Positions 19,892 to 28,596 of a stretch of 64,000 nt of DNA are shown piece by piece. The notes beneath the pieces are model-generated. The model was not told the origin of the DNA. It searched no databases and saw only the letters and a list, made by a program, of their open reading frames with translations. The position numbers and the translations under genes were made by a program. Location of the stretch: positions 62,001-126,000 of the forward strand of contig JAJPKR010000042.1 in NCBI GenBank assembly GCA_021323595.1, given 5' to 3'. The first letter of the stretch is position 1; each line of letters opens with the position of its first letter. This DNA is from Terriglobia bacterium (GTDB lineage Bacteria; Acidobacteriota; Terriglobia; Terriglobales; SCQP01).

Positions 19892-19919
19892 ATCTTAGCG
19901 CGCTCAGCGACGATGTCAA
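19892..19919 (-). promoter_or_regulatory. Sigma70-type promoter of the mraZ-ftsW cluster
   Basis: On the minus strand TTGACA (19919-19914) is followed after 16 bp by TAAGAT (19897-19892). This is a consensus -35 and a good -10. The predicted start, about 19885, falls in the first MraZ box, and the mRNA leader before the mraZ ATG would be about 65 nt. Confidence 0.78.
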
Positions 19920-20126
19920 GGGAAAAAATGCGATGACTACCGAAAAAGAGGAATCAAGGTAATCACCGAGTCTGGGGTCGGAACGACATGACAGCGGCCC
20001 ACGCCGAAGCCAGGACGGCGATCGCAATTCACCGTCTTGGTGAGCTGACAATTTTGGCCAAGCCGTTGTGAGCGAGCGAAGGTTCCGTGCCGTGGATGGC
20101 GGCCAGGGGCGGGGTCAGTGGGGAGA

Positions 20127-22154
20127 CTAGCGCTGGATGCCGCCGAGGGATTCGAGGGCGAGGATGATTTGGCGGGCTTGGTCTTGAATCTCGTCTTCGT
20201 GCAAGGTGCGGTCGGCACGCTGGAAGCGAGCACGAAGCAACAGGCTGTAGCGCCCTTCCGGAATGCTCGCCCCCCGGAACACTTCGACGGGCACCAGCGA
20301 TTGCAGGACTTCAAGCCGCAATCGATCAATGGCGAGACGCACGTCATCCCAGGAGACCGTATCCGGGAACAAGAACGAGAAGTCGCGCTCGCCAGCGGGA
20401 AACCGAGACGGCTGCGTGAAATGCAGGGGCCGGCGGCCTGCCCGCAGGAGCGGATCAAGGGCGATCTCGGCGATGTAAACGGCGGTCTTGAACTTCCAGG
20501 TTGCCGCCAGGTCGGGATGAAGCTGGCCAAAGCGCGCCACACGGCGCTCGCCAGCCCAAGCGGCGGCGGCGCGGCCGGGATGAAAGGCGGGGTCGTCGCG
20601 CAGAGGGCGCATCGCGACCGAGATGGCAAAGCCGGCGAGCACACTTTCGACCGTGCCCTTCAGATCAAAAAAGTCGTAAGCGCGGCGTTCGGCGGCATTG
20701 GCGGTCCAGCCCGGGTAGGCGCGGCCGCAAGCACCCAAAGCCAGCACGGGCGCTTCCTCGACGGCCTCGCCCTGGCGCCAATAAACCTTGCCCAACTCGT
20801 AGAGGCGCTGATCGGGCCGATCGCGGTTGAGATTGTATTGCAGCAGGTGCAACATCGCCGGCAGCGGGCTGGTGCGCATGATCGCCGCTTCTTCGCTGAT
20901 GGGATTGCGCAATTCGATATCCGGCGTATGGGGCGCGAACAGGCGGCATTCGGCGCGGGCGGCGAAGCTCAACGACATGGCCTCGGCATAGCCTTGGCCG
21001 CGCAGTTTGAGGCGCAACTCGCGCTCGGACTCCACCTCGGCGCCGATCCGCGCGGCGCCGGCGAAGGCGGGCAAGCGCGGGGGAAAGCGGTCATACCCGG
21101 CGACCCGCGCGACTTCTTCGACCAAATCCACTGCGTGGCTGACGTCACCGCGCCAAGACGGCACCTGAAATGCTCCGGCGGCGGCAGCGAAGCCGAGCCG
21201 GTGCAAAATCTCCGCGGCTTCTTCCCACTCGACGCGGCCGCCCAAGAGGCGCAGGGCATTGGGCTCCAGCGGCACTAAGGGACGCACGATCGGCCGAGGA
21301 TAGAGATCGAGCAAGGGTCCCGCCGCGCGCGCGCCCATTTGGGTCAAGCGGGCGGCGATCCGGTCAGCGGCGAGCGGCGCCGTTGCCGGATCGGCTCCTC
21401 GCTGGAAGCGATAAGAAGCCTCGGTGATCAACGCATGGCGCTTGGCGGTCCGGCGGACGACGGCGGGTTCGAACCAGGCGCTCTCGATCAGGACCCGACG
21501 GGTGCGCTCGTTGATCGCCGTTTCCTCGCCGCCGATGATCCCGGCTAGGGCCACGGGCCGCTCGGCATCGGCAATCACCAGATCGGAGGGATCGAGCTGG
21601 CGCACGACGCCGTCGAGCGCGAGCAGCGTTTCGCCGGGGCGCGCGAAGCGCACCCGAATTTCACCGCCGCGCAACCGGTCGGCATCGAAGGCATGCGTGG
21701 GCTGGCCGGTCTCCTGCAGGACGTAGTTGGTGAGGTCGGCAACGTTATTGATCGCGCGCTGGCCCAATATGCCCAAGCGCGCCGTCACTGGGACGGGCGC
21801 GGCGGCGACGGCGACATTCTCGATCAGGCGGGCGCAATAGCGGGCGCAAGCCTGCGGCGCCTCGATGACGATGCGCGGGGGCGGTGCCAGCGGAGCGGAC
21901 TCCGCGAAGGCCGGCACGGAGGCGGCGAGCGGCGCCAGCGGCAGCTTCAAGACCGCCGCGACCTCGCGGGCGACTCCGTAATGGCTGAGGCAATCGGGAC
22001 GGTTGGTCGTGATCTCGAGGTCGAAGACAATGTCGCCGTCCCGCGCTTCCCAACCCGCCGCCGCCAGGCCGGCCATGGTGAGGCGCTCGGCGAGCGCCGC
22101 CGGCGGCAAATCGCAGGCCACGAACTCGCGCAACCATTGATAGGAGACGAGCAT
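20127..22154 (-). CDS. pheT: Phenylalanine--tRNA ligase beta subunit, short form
   Basis: A 675-aa beta subunit. Start at 22154 gives the standard MLVSYQWLREFV N-terminus and is 5 nt after the pheS stop. The protein runs from the N-terminal domain straight into DIVFDLEITTNRPDCLSHYG (about 41-60), so the EMAP/OB-fold tRNA-binding insertion (about 110 aa) found in the 795-aa E. coli protein is absent. The B3/B4 editing region (LITEASYRFQRGAD), B5, the catalytic-like core and the C-terminal anticodon-binding ferredoxin-like domain (about 585-675) are present. It pairs with PheS in an alpha2-beta2 enzyme. Confidence 0.93.
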   Translation of the reverse strand: MLVSYQWLREFVACDLPPAALAERLTMAGLAAAGWEARDGDIVFDLEITTNRPDCLSHYGVAREVAAVLKLPLAPLAASVPAFAESAPLAPPPRIVIEAPQACARYCARLIENVAVAAAPVPVTARLGILGQRAINNVADLTNYVLQETGQPTHAFDADRLRGGEIRVRFARPGETLLALDGVVRQLDPSDLVIADAERPVALAGIIGGEETAINERTRRVLIESAWFEPAVVRRTAKRHALITEASYRFQRGADPATAPLAADRIAARLTQMGARAAGPLLDLYPRPIVRPLVPLEPNALRLLGGRVEWEEAAEILHRLGFAAAAGAFQVPSWRGDVSHAVDLVEEVARVAGYDRFPPRLPAFAGAARIGAEVESERELRLKLRGQGYAEAMSLSFAARAECRLFAPHTPDIELRNPISEEAAIMRTSPLPAMLHLLQYNLNRDRPDQRLYELGKVYWRQGEAVEEAPVLALGACGRAYPGWTANAAERRAYDFFDLKGTVESVLAGFAISVAMRPLRDDPAFHPGRAAAAWAGERRVARFGQLHPDLAATWKFKTAVYIAEIALDPLLRAGRRPLHFTQPSRFPAGERDFSFLFPDTVSWDDVRLAIDRLRLEVLQSLVPVEVFRGASIPEGRYSLLLRARFQRADRTLHEDEIQDQARQIILALESLGGIQR

Positions 22155-22159
22155 GGCGT

Positions 22160-23257
22160 TCAGGTTGCGAACTGCTCCAAAAAGCGCAGATCGCCGGAAT
22201 AGAATCGCTGCAAATCGTCGACACCGTAGTACAGCATGGCTACTCGTTCCACGCCCATGCCGAAAGCGAAGCCGCTCCAGCGGGCGGCGTCGTATCCCAC
22301 GGCGCGATAGAGCGCCGGATGGATCATGCCGCAGCCCAGGATCTCGATCCAACCGGTTTGCTTGCAAGCGCGGCACCCGGCGCCGTGGCACAAAATGCAA
22401 CTTACGTCCATTTCGGCGCTAGGTTCGGTGAATGGGAAGTACGAGGGCCGGAAGCGAGTGGTGGCGGCGGCGCCGAACAGTTCGCGCGCGAAGTGATCGA
22501 GCGTGCCTTTCAGATCGCCGAGGGTCAGGTCCCGGTCCACGGCCAAGCCCTCGATTTGATGGAACATGGGCGAGTGGCTGGCGTCGGGCGCATCATGGCG
22601 GTACACACGCCCCGGCGCGACGATCCGCAGCGGCGGCTCTTGCGCCTGCATGGCGCGAATTTGCACCGGCGAAGTATGGGTGCGCAGCAGCAACTCTTCA
22701 CCGGCTCCAGCCAGATAGATCGTGTCTTGATCGTCGCGGGCGGGATGATCGGCAGGAATATTCAGCGCCTCGAAATTGTAATAGGCGGTTTCGATCTCCG
22801 GTCCGGTGGCGACCGAATAGCCGAGGCGCACGAAAACGTCAGTGATCCGGTCGAGGATGCGCAGCACCGGATGCGCCGGGCCGGCGGGTTGCGCACGGCC
22901 GGGCAGGGTGGTATCGACCGCGTCCTCGACGATCATCGCCTGCGCCTGGACCGCGGCAAAGCGCGCCTGCGCCCGCGCGAATTCACTCTCGGCCTGGCGC
23001 GCTAGGGCGTTGTAGAGCTGCCCGACGGCGGGCTTCCATTCGCGCGGGGCGGCGGCGAGCCATTGGTCCCGAATCCGGGCGAGGCGGCCGCTCTTGCGGC
23101 CCAGCCAGCGGTCACGGACGGCGCGCAGCGCGGCTTCCTCGCCGGCGGCGGCGACGTCAGCCGCCAACTCGGCCGCGAGCGCCTGAAACAGGCCGGCGAG
23201 ATCGTCAGGCGAGGCGACGTTCAACTCGGCCCACGACTGGGTCGTGCGATCGGGCAT
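22160..23257 (-). CDS. pheS: Phenylalanine--tRNA ligase alpha subunit
   Basis: A 365-aa class II synthetase catalytic subunit: N-terminal coiled coil (about 20-110), motif 1 around HPVLRILDRITDVF, motif 2 LRIVAPGRVYRHDAPDASHS (about 209-228) and motif 3 GFAFGMGVERVAML. An insertion CILCHGAGCRAC at about 289-300 has a CxxC-x4-CxxC pattern that could bind zinc. It lies 9 nt after rplT and 5 nt before pheT. Confidence 0.95.
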   Translation of the reverse strand: MPDRTTQSWAELNVASPDDLAGLFQALAAELAADVAAAGEEAALRAVRDRWLGRKSGRLARIRDQWLAAAPREWKPAVGQLYNALARQAESEFARAQARFAAVQAQAMIVEDAVDTTLPGRAQPAGPAHPVLRILDRITDVFVRLGYSVATGPEIETAYYNFEALNIPADHPARDDQDTIYLAGAGEELLLRTHTSPVQIRAMQAQEPPLRIVAPGRVYRHDAPDASHSPMFHQIEGLAVDRDLTLGDLKGTLDHFARELFGAAATTRFRPSYFPFTEPSAEMDVSCILCHGAGCRACKQTGWIEILGCGMIHPALYRAVGYDAARWSGFAFGMGVERVAMLYYGVDDLQRFYSGDLRFLEQFAT

Positions 23258-23266
23258 GGCGCCCGG

Positions 23267-23632
23267 TTATTGCGCCGCCCCCAGCGCCGCTTTGGCCTGC
23301 GCCGCCAGCGTAGCGAAGCCCTCGGCGTCGCGCACCGCGATCTCGGCGAGGATCTTGCGGTCCAGCTCGACGCCGGCGCTCTTGAGTCCGTGGATGAACT
23401 GGCTGTAGGTCAGCCCGTTGGCGCGCGCCGCGGCGCCGATGCGCACGATCCAAATCTCGCGGAACTGGCGCTTGCGCTGCTTGCGGCCGCTATAGGCGAA
23501 CTTCAGCGCCCGCTCGCCCGCCTCCTTGGCGGAGCGATAGAGCTTGCTTTTGGTAAGGAAAAAGCCCTTGGTGCGGCCGAGGATCTTCTTGCGGCGGTCG
23601 CGGCGCGTAGTGCCGCGCTTCACTCGAGGCAT
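23267..23632 (-). CDS. rplT: 50S ribosomal protein L20
   Basis: A 121-aa basic protein starting [20 protein letters not shown], the standard L20 N-terminus; the frame is open for 11 codons upstream but the family start is at 23632. The conserved core [20 protein letters not shown] and [20 protein letters not shown] are intact. L20 binds 23S rRNA early in 50S assembly and, in several bacteria, represses its own operon by binding the leader of rpmI or infC. It is third in the infC operon. Confidence 0.97.
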   Translation of the reverse strand: MPRVKRGTTRRDRRKKILGRTKGFFLTKSKLYRSAKEAGERALKFAYSGRKQRKRQFREIWIVRIGAAARANGLTYSQFIHGLKSAGVELDRKILAEIAVRDAEGFATLAAQAKAALGAAQ

Positions 23633-23730
23633 CGTTTCATCTCCTCTTCCACGCCTGCGCCGCACGAGCCGGCGGCGCGAGGCGGTGAGCTCTCCCCGCC
23701 GCGGGAAGCGGCGAGGGCCCGGATTCAGGT

Positions 23731-23928
23731 CTACAAGTAGGGAATCATGCGCTCGACTCGCCGCTGATCGGCGGCGCTAATGAGCGTGTCTTGGTCGAGT
23801 GCCCGCTTCCGCTTGCGCGTCTTCTTCGTGAGAATGTGGCGGGCGAACGAGTGCCCGCGCACGATCTTGCCGCCGCCGGTCTTCTTGAAACGCTTGGCGG
23901 CGCCGCGATGGGTTTTCAGCTTCGGCAT
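23731..23928 (-). CDS. rpmI: 50S ribosomal protein L35
   Basis: A 65-aa protein beginning [20 protein letters not shown] with the family's [19 protein letters not shown] core. It lies 7 nt after infC and 98 nt before rplT. That gap is larger than others in the operon and could hold leader structure for L20 binding, though no fold was worked out here. Confidence 0.97.
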   Translation of the reverse strand: MPKLKTHRGAAKRFKKTGGGKIVRGHSFARHILTKKTRKRKRALDQDTLISAADQRRVERMIPYL

Positions 23929-23935
23929 GACGGTT

Positions 23936-24472
23936 CTACTTCTTCGGCGCGAGGATGGCGGTCAAGACGTTGCCCTCCATGCGCGGGTGAAACTCGACGT
24001 TGGCCTTCGGCTCGACATCGCCGAGCAGGCGCGTGAGCAATTGCATTCCGATCTCTTTGTGGGTGATCTCGCGTCCGCGGAACTGCACGATGGCCTTGAC
24101 TTTGTCGCCATCGCCCAGGAACCGCAGCACATTGTTCTTCTTGAACTCGTAATCGTGCTCGTCGGTGTTGGGCCGAAATTTCACTTCTTTGATGACGATG
24201 TTCTTCTGGTGCTTGCGCGCCTCCCGGGCCTTCTTCTCCATCTGATACTGGTATTTGCCGAAGTCCATGATTCGGCAAACCGGCGGCTGCGCAGTGGCGG
24301 AAACCTCGACGAGATCGAGGCCTTTTTGACGGGCGATCGCCAAGGCTTCTTGCGGGGGCAAGATGCCCAACTGCTGGCCGTTTTCGTCGATCACGCGAAT
24401 TTCACGGGCGCGGATGCGCTCGTTGGTGCGGGTCCGGGGCTCGGGGATGCGTCGCGGGCGGAAGTCGGCGAT
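23936..24472 (-). CDS. infC: Translation initiation factor IF-3, AUC start codon
   Basis: A 178-aa IF-3 if translation starts at ATC (24472-24470). The frame has an in-frame TAG four codons before this ATC and no ATG, GTG or TTG until codon 27. A near-perfect Shine-Dalgarno AGGAGG sits 5 nt upstream of the ATC. The extended N-terminus (ADFRPRR, then [18 protein letters not shown]) is the conserved IF-3 opening, and 178 aa is the normal length; starting at the later GTG would remove it. IF-3 discriminates against non-standard start codons, and its own AUU/AUC-type start makes the gene self-limiting in known bacteria. The N-domain, linker helix and C-domain ([16 protein letters not shown]) are intact. 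Confidence 0.93.
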   Translation of the reverse strand: MADFRPRRIPEPRTRTNERIRAREIRVIDENGQQLGILPPQEALAIARQKGLDLVEVSATAQPPVCRIMDFGKYQYQMEKKAREARKHQKNIVIKEVKFRPNTDEHDYEFKKNNVLRFLGDGDKVKAIVQFRGREITHKEIGMQLLTRLLGDVEPKANVEFHPRMEGNVLTAILAPKK

Positions 24473-24601
24473 AAAGTCCTCCTAGCGATGCGGCGAATGC
24501 AATTCGCCCACGCGGCACAGTATAGCATGGCGTCCCGACGCTCCATGCGGCCGCGGCCAGGGTGGCGCTAGACTGATAGTTCAAGCAGTTTTCCCTAACC
24601 G

Positions 24602-24649
24602 CGCACCGGCTCGGGTGCGTCTAAACAGTGTAAGTACGAAGATGTCGTA
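24602..24649. promoter_or_regulatory. Two short dyads in the htrA/infC intergenic region
   Basis: CGCACC (24602-24607) and GGTGCG (24614-24619) form a perfect 6-bp stem with a 6-nt loop. TACGA (24635-24639) and TCGTA (24645-24649) form a second dyad with a 5-nt spacer. Both lie in the 201-nt gap between the divergent infC and htrA genes. Either may be an operator for htrA. On the minus strand a TATACT hexamer near 24521-24526 could be a -10 for infC, but no good -35 was found. Confidence 0.3.
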
Positions 24650-24673
24650 TCAGCGGCACAGCAAGGAGGCAGC

Positions 24674-26215
24674 ATGACCCAATTTCCCATCCGCCGGCGC
24701 GCTCTGGTTCTGACGCTCATTGCGGCGGGCGTTGTCGGCTCATTGGCGTTTTACCGCATTCACTCCCCGGCCGGCACCGGACTGGCCTGGTTCGCCCCGC
24801 CCGTGACGGCGCCAACCCAAGCAACGTTGTCCAACGATGACATCTCCGTGCTATCGAGCTACAACCAAGCCATGGAGGCGCTGGCGGCGCACGTCAAGCC
24901 GGCCGTGGTCGAGATTGTCGTGACCGCGCGCTCCAGCGGCAACGAGCCGAATACCCCCATGGAGCAGTTCTTCGGACAATTTTTCGGCCAGATCCCGCGC
25001 GTGCCGCAGATCGAGCGCGGACTGGGCAGCGGAGTCATCATCTCGCCGGACGGCTACATCGTCACCAACAACCATGTGGTGCAGGATGCCACGACGATCA
25101 GCGTCCTGCTGGCCAACCATCAAATGCTGCCCGGCAAGGTCGTAGGAACCGACGAACTGACGGACCTGGCCGTGGTCAAAATCAATGCCAGCGACCTGCC
25201 GACCCTGGCGTGGGGTGATTCTTCCCAGGTGAAACCGGGCGAAACCGTGCTGGCCGTGGGCAATCCCTTCGGGGGTGAGTTCGAATTCAGCGTCACGCAC
25301 GGCATCGTGAGCGGCGTCGGACGCGGGCGGCTGCGGCAGGGGAATCTGCGCGCCTTGGGCGATTTCATTCAGACCGATGCCGCCATCAACCCCGGCAATT
25401 CCGGCGGGCCGCTGGTGAATATCCGCGGCGAGGTGATCGGCATCAACAGCGCGATTTTCACCTCCTCAGGAGCCTTCGCGGGAATCGGCTTTGCGATTCC
25501 CAGCAACATCGCGCACAAAGTGGCCGACGATTTGATCAAGAACGGCAAGGTCGAGCACGGTTATCTGGGGATCCTGATCACCGACGTCACGCCTGAGAAC
25601 ATGCGCTTCTTCGATATCAAGGAAGCGCGCGGGGCGCTCGTGCAGCAAGTGGATCCTGATACGCCGGCGGCACGCGCGGGGCTGAAGGCCGGAGACGTGA
25701 TCACGGCCATCAATGGCCAAGAAGTCCGCGATTCCGGCCAGCTTCAAGTCATCACCAGCCTCAGCCCTCCGGGCACGCCGGTCACCCTGACGGTGATGCG
25801 CAACGGCCACCCGATGACGGTGCGGACGCGCTTGGGGTCGCCGCCGGGTTCGGGAGCCGGCACCACTCGGAACGAGCGCACGACCACCACGGGCTTCCAT
25901 TTGGGAGTGCGCGTGGCTCCGCTCACGCCCGACCAGCGGCAGCAAGAAAATATCCCTGGTGACATCCAGGGTGTATTGGTGCAAAGCGTGGATCAGGGCA
26001 GCGCGGCCGACAACGCCGGCCTGCAGCCGGGGGTCGTGATCATGGAAGTGAACCATCAGCCGGTGCACAGCCCGGACGAGTTGCGGGCGGCGCTGGAGAA
26101 GCTACCGCCGGACCAGTCCATTCTGCTGCGTCTGTGGCTGCCGACTCCAAGCGGCTTCGGCTCGGCCGGCACTACCGCGTACCGAGTGGTGGAACCGAAC
26201 CTGCCTGCACACTAG
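24674..26215 (+). CDS. Periplasmic serine endoprotease, HtrA/DegQ (Do) family
   Basis: A 513-aa trypsin-like protease with two PDZ domains. An N-terminal hydrophobic segment (about 9-26) acts as signal or anchor. The catalytic triad is His134 (VTNNHVV), Asp164 (LTDLAVV) and Ser243 (NPGNSGGPL). PDZ1 starts near YLGILITDVTPENM and PDZ2 near the Gln-rich linker before GVLVQSVDQGSAADNAGLQP. Such proteases degrade or chaperone misfolded envelope proteins. It has a strong ribosome-binding site (AAGGAGG) 7 nt before ATG and is monocistronic, ended by a perfect 13-bp hairpin. Confidence 0.93.
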   Translation: MTQFPIRRRALVLTLIAAGVVGSLAFYRIHSPAGTGLAWFAPPVTAPTQATLSNDDISVLSSYNQAMEALAAHVKPAVVEIVVTARSSGNEPNTPMEQFFGQFFGQIPRVPQIERGLGSGVIISPDGYIVTNNHVVQDATTISVLLANHQMLPGKVVGTDELTDLAVVKINASDLPTLAWGDSSQVKPGETVLAVGNPFGGEFEFSVTHGIVSGVGRGRLRQGNLRALGDFIQTDAAINPGNSGGPLVNIRGEVIGINSAIFTSSGAFAGIGFAIPSNIAHKVADDLIKNGKVEHGYLGILITDVTPENMRFFDIKEARGALVQQVDPDTPAARAGLKAGDVITAINGQEVRDSGQLQVITSLSPPGTPVTLTVMRNGHPMTVRTRLGSPPGSGAGTTRNERTTTTGFHLGVRVAPLTPDQRQQENIPGDIQGVLVQSVDQGSAADNAGLQPGVVIMEVNHQPVHSPDELRAALEKLPPDQSILLRLWLPTPSGFGSAGTTAYRVVEPNLPAH

Positions 26216-26222
26216 GTGAAAG

Positions 26223-26252
26223 CCGGTGCGGCGACCGCCGTCGCCGCACCGG
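26223..26252. terminator. Bidirectional hairpin between convergent htrA and response-regulator genes
   Basis: A perfect 13-bp stem (26223-26235 with 26240-26252) around a 4-nt loop CGCC. It fills the gap between the htrA stop at 26215 and the stop of the convergent response-regulator gene at 26254. The T-content on either side is low (GGCTTTC in both directions), so it may be a weak intrinsic or Rho-assisted terminator serving both genes. Confidence 0.68.
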
Positions 26253-26253
26253 T

Positions 26254-27003
26254 TCAGGCTTTCGCGGCGGCGGCTTGGGCCTTGAGGGCCTCGCGGCGCG
26301 AAATCTGGATGCGCACGAGGTAGGCCAGGTGCTGGAAGTTCACCGGCTTCTCGACCACGTCGAAGGCGCCGGAGCTCACCGCGCGCGCGGCAATGCGGGG
26401 ATCGTGCAGGGCGGTGACCACGATGATGCCGAAGGCATTGTTGAGCTGGCGCACGACCTTAAGGAATTCCAGACCGCCCATCTCGGGCATGTTGAGGTCA
26501 AGCAAAACCACGTCCGGCACTTCCTCGCGGATTTTGACCAGTGCCTCGGCGCCATTGGCGGCGCTGGCGCAGTCATAGCCGAGAGCTTGGAAATACTCGC
26601 GGATGGTGGCGCGGGTATCGGGATCGTCGTCCACGATCAGCAGCAGATTGCTGGGGCCGCTGCGCTCGGGACTGACGTGGCGAAGCTCCCGCTCGATCCG
26701 CTCGATGCTGTCGGCGGGCGAGACCAGGCGGCAACCGAGGTCGGCGAAGCGATCCAGGTCGCCCTCGCCCAGCACCAAGCAGCGGCACCGCACCTCCGGC
26801 GGGCGTTCGGAAAGCCAGGCGTGAGCTGCGTCGGTGCCCTCGATCAGGAGCGCAGACGCTGGATTTTGCTCGTCGCTGCGGCGCAAGGCCTCGAGGTCGG
26901 GCTCGACGCGGGCAGAGTATTGGCGGTGCGCCAGCGACTCGGCGATTAAACGGCCGAGCAGCGGCTGCTGGGTATGAATCAGGAGGCTGACGGGGTGGCT
27001 CAT
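26254..27003 (-). CDS. Response regulator with degenerate N-terminal receiver-like domain, no output domain
   Basis: A 249-aa protein. Residues about 119-235 are a complete receiver: acidic pocket VDDD (124-127), phospho-acceptor Asp169 in LLDLNMPEMGG, a Thr in VTA and Lys in EKPV. Residues 1-110 have alternating strand/helix character like a receiver but lack the acidic pocket and phosphorylation site. No DNA-binding or enzymatic output domain follows. The start ATG overlaps the stop of the kinase gene (ATGA at 27003-27000), so the two are coupled. It probably acts in a phosphorelay or by protein-protein contact. Confidence 0.83.
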   Translation of the reverse strand: MSHPVSLLIHTQQPLLGRLIAESLAHRQYSARVEPDLEALRRSDEQNPASALLIEGTDAAHAWLSERPPEVRCRCLVLGEGDLDRFADLGCRLVSPADSIERIERELRHVSPERSGPSNLLLIVDDDPDTRATIREYFQALGYDCASAANGAEALVKIREEVPDVVLLDLNMPEMGGLEFLKVVRQLNNAFGIIVVTALHDPRIAARAVSSGAFDVVEKPVNFQHLAYLVRIQISRREALKAQAAAAKA

Positions 27004-28508
27004 GCCGGTTCCGATGCGAGCGCTTGCCGCACGCCCTCGCCCAGCACGTGCAGGCTGAGCGGCTTCTGCAGAAGGAAGCGCGAGGCGGGTCCGCTGGAGG
27101 CGTTGAAATCGTAGCCGGTGACGAAGAGCACGCGCATGGGGCCGAACTTTTCACGCATGCGGTCGGCCAGCTGATAGCCGGTCATTTCCGGCATGGTCAC
27201 ATCGGTGATCATTAAATCAAATCGAAGGCCGGGTTGCTGCATCAAGCGCAGCGCCTCGCTCGGCAACAGCGCGGTGGACACGCGATAGCCGAGGCTGGCC
27301 AGCATCTGCCCGGTGGTTTCCGCGACGGCCTGGTCGTCTTCCACCAGCAAGATACTTTCGCTGCCGGCGCGCGGCACCGGAGATGGTTGCGGCGCGACCG
27401 CTTCACCGGTGCGCAGCAGCGGCAGGTATACGCGAAAAGTCGTGCCCACGCCGGGCGTGCTCTCGACCTCGACCCTGCCGCGGTGGGCCTGAACGATGCC
27501 ATAGACGATCGCCAGCCCCAATCCGGCACTGTCGGTGGTGGGCTTGGTGGTGAAGTAAGGCTCGAAGGCGCGCTCGCGAACGGTCTCGGTCATACCCACC
27601 CCGGTGTCGCTCACGGCGAGCACGATCCAATCTTGCTTGTCGCCTTCCGCGCCCAAGGGCGGCGCGACGGCGCGATCCAGGGTGACCGAGAAGACCCCGC
27701 CTTGCGGCATGGCGGTCAGGGAGTTGGCAGCCATATTGATCAAGGCCTGCTGCAACTGGCCCAAGCTGCCCCACACCGTGGCGCCGGTAATGCGCGCCTC
27801 GCGGCGAATTTGGATGTTTTCCGGCAAGCCGTGCTTGAGCAGCTCGACCGTGCCCAACACCGCCGCCCAAACGTCCACGGGCGCCATCTGGCCGGGATCA
27901 TGGCGGGAAAACGCCAACAACTGCGACACCAGGCCGGCGGCGCGCCGGCCGGCTTTCTCCACGCGCGCCAAGCGCTCGAGCGCATCTTCGGGCAGCGCCC
28001 GGCCGTGGCGCAGCCGCAAGAGCTCGATCTGGCCGAGCACAGTGGTCAAGAGATTGTTGAAATCATGGGCGATGCCGGCGGTGAGCGTGCCTACGGCCTG
28101 CATCTTTTGCGCTTCGACCAATTGTTTTTGCAAATCCGGGTCGCGGCGGGTATCGGAGCCGCCGTAAAGCGCGCGCGCGGCATCGCAGATCGCCACCGCG
28201 AACAGTTCGAGCTCGGCTCTGGCCTCGGGCGAAAGCACGGCGCCCGCGGTCACGCGGAGCGAATAGCCGCCGCGCGGGCCGGCGACGGCCTCGGCGTTAT
28301 AGGCGGGAATGCCCGCCTCGGCGCGCAGGATCCAACTGCCGCCTTCGGCCTGATAAACGCCGGCGAAGGAGAGACGAAAACGCTCGGCAACGCCGGCCAG
28401 CAGTTTCTTGAGGGCAGCTTCGTCACTGCCAGCGGCGCCCGCCACGGCCATCAACGCCAAGCCGTCGCGCGCCGGCAGCACCGGGACAGTCTGAGGAATG
28501 GACGCCAC
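27000..28508 (-). CDS. Soluble hybrid histidine kinase (GAF-like, HisKA, HATPase, receiver)
   Basis: A 502-aa cytoplasmic kinase without transmembrane segments. An N-terminal GAF-like sensory domain (about 15-115) is followed by HisKA with phospho-acceptor His148 in GIAHDFNN, a HATPase with MAANSLTAMPQGG, DTGVGM and GLGLAIVYGIV boxes, and a C-terminal receiver (about 383-500) with VEDD, Asp in LMITDVTMPEMTGY and Lys in LLQKPL. Domain order matches PAS/GAF hybrid kinases with a His to Asp internal transfer. The downstream gene is its likely partner. Confidence 0.88.
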   Translation of the reverse strand: MASIPQTVPVLPARDGLALMAVAGAAGSDEAALKKLLAGVAERFRLSFAGVYQAEGGSWILRAEAGIPAYNAEAVAGPRGGYSLRVTAGAVLSPEARAELELFAVAICDAARALYGGSDTRRDPDLQKQLVEAQKMQAVGTLTAGIAHDFNNLLTTVLGQIELLRLRHGRALPEDALERLARVEKAGRRAAGLVSQLLAFSRHDPGQMAPVDVWAAVLGTVELLKHGLPENIQIRREARITGATVWGSLGQLQQALINMAANSLTAMPQGGVFSVTLDRAVAPPLGAEGDKQDWIVLAVSDTGVGMTETVRERAFEPYFTTKPTTDSAGLGLAIVYGIVQAHRGRVEVESTPGVGTTFRVYLPLLRTGEAVAPQPSPVPRAGSESILLVEDDQAVAETTGQMLASLGYRVSTALLPSEALRLMQQPGLRFDLMITDVTMPEMTGYQLADRMREKFGPMRVLFVTGYDFNASSGPASRFLLQKPLSLHVLGEGVRQALASEPA

Positions 28509-28596
28509 CTATTCATGCTCAACCGAACAGCCGCGACGGTTCAAGGCGGCAGGAGGGCCGGTAACCGGCGAACAACTTGTCCTTGCGGCCAGGTCG

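Noticed and set aside
21460-21485. A GGTTCGAA sequence that resembles a tRNA T-arm
   Set aside because: It lies inside the pheT coding frame with no acceptor, D or anticodon stems around it. No tRNA was found in the window.
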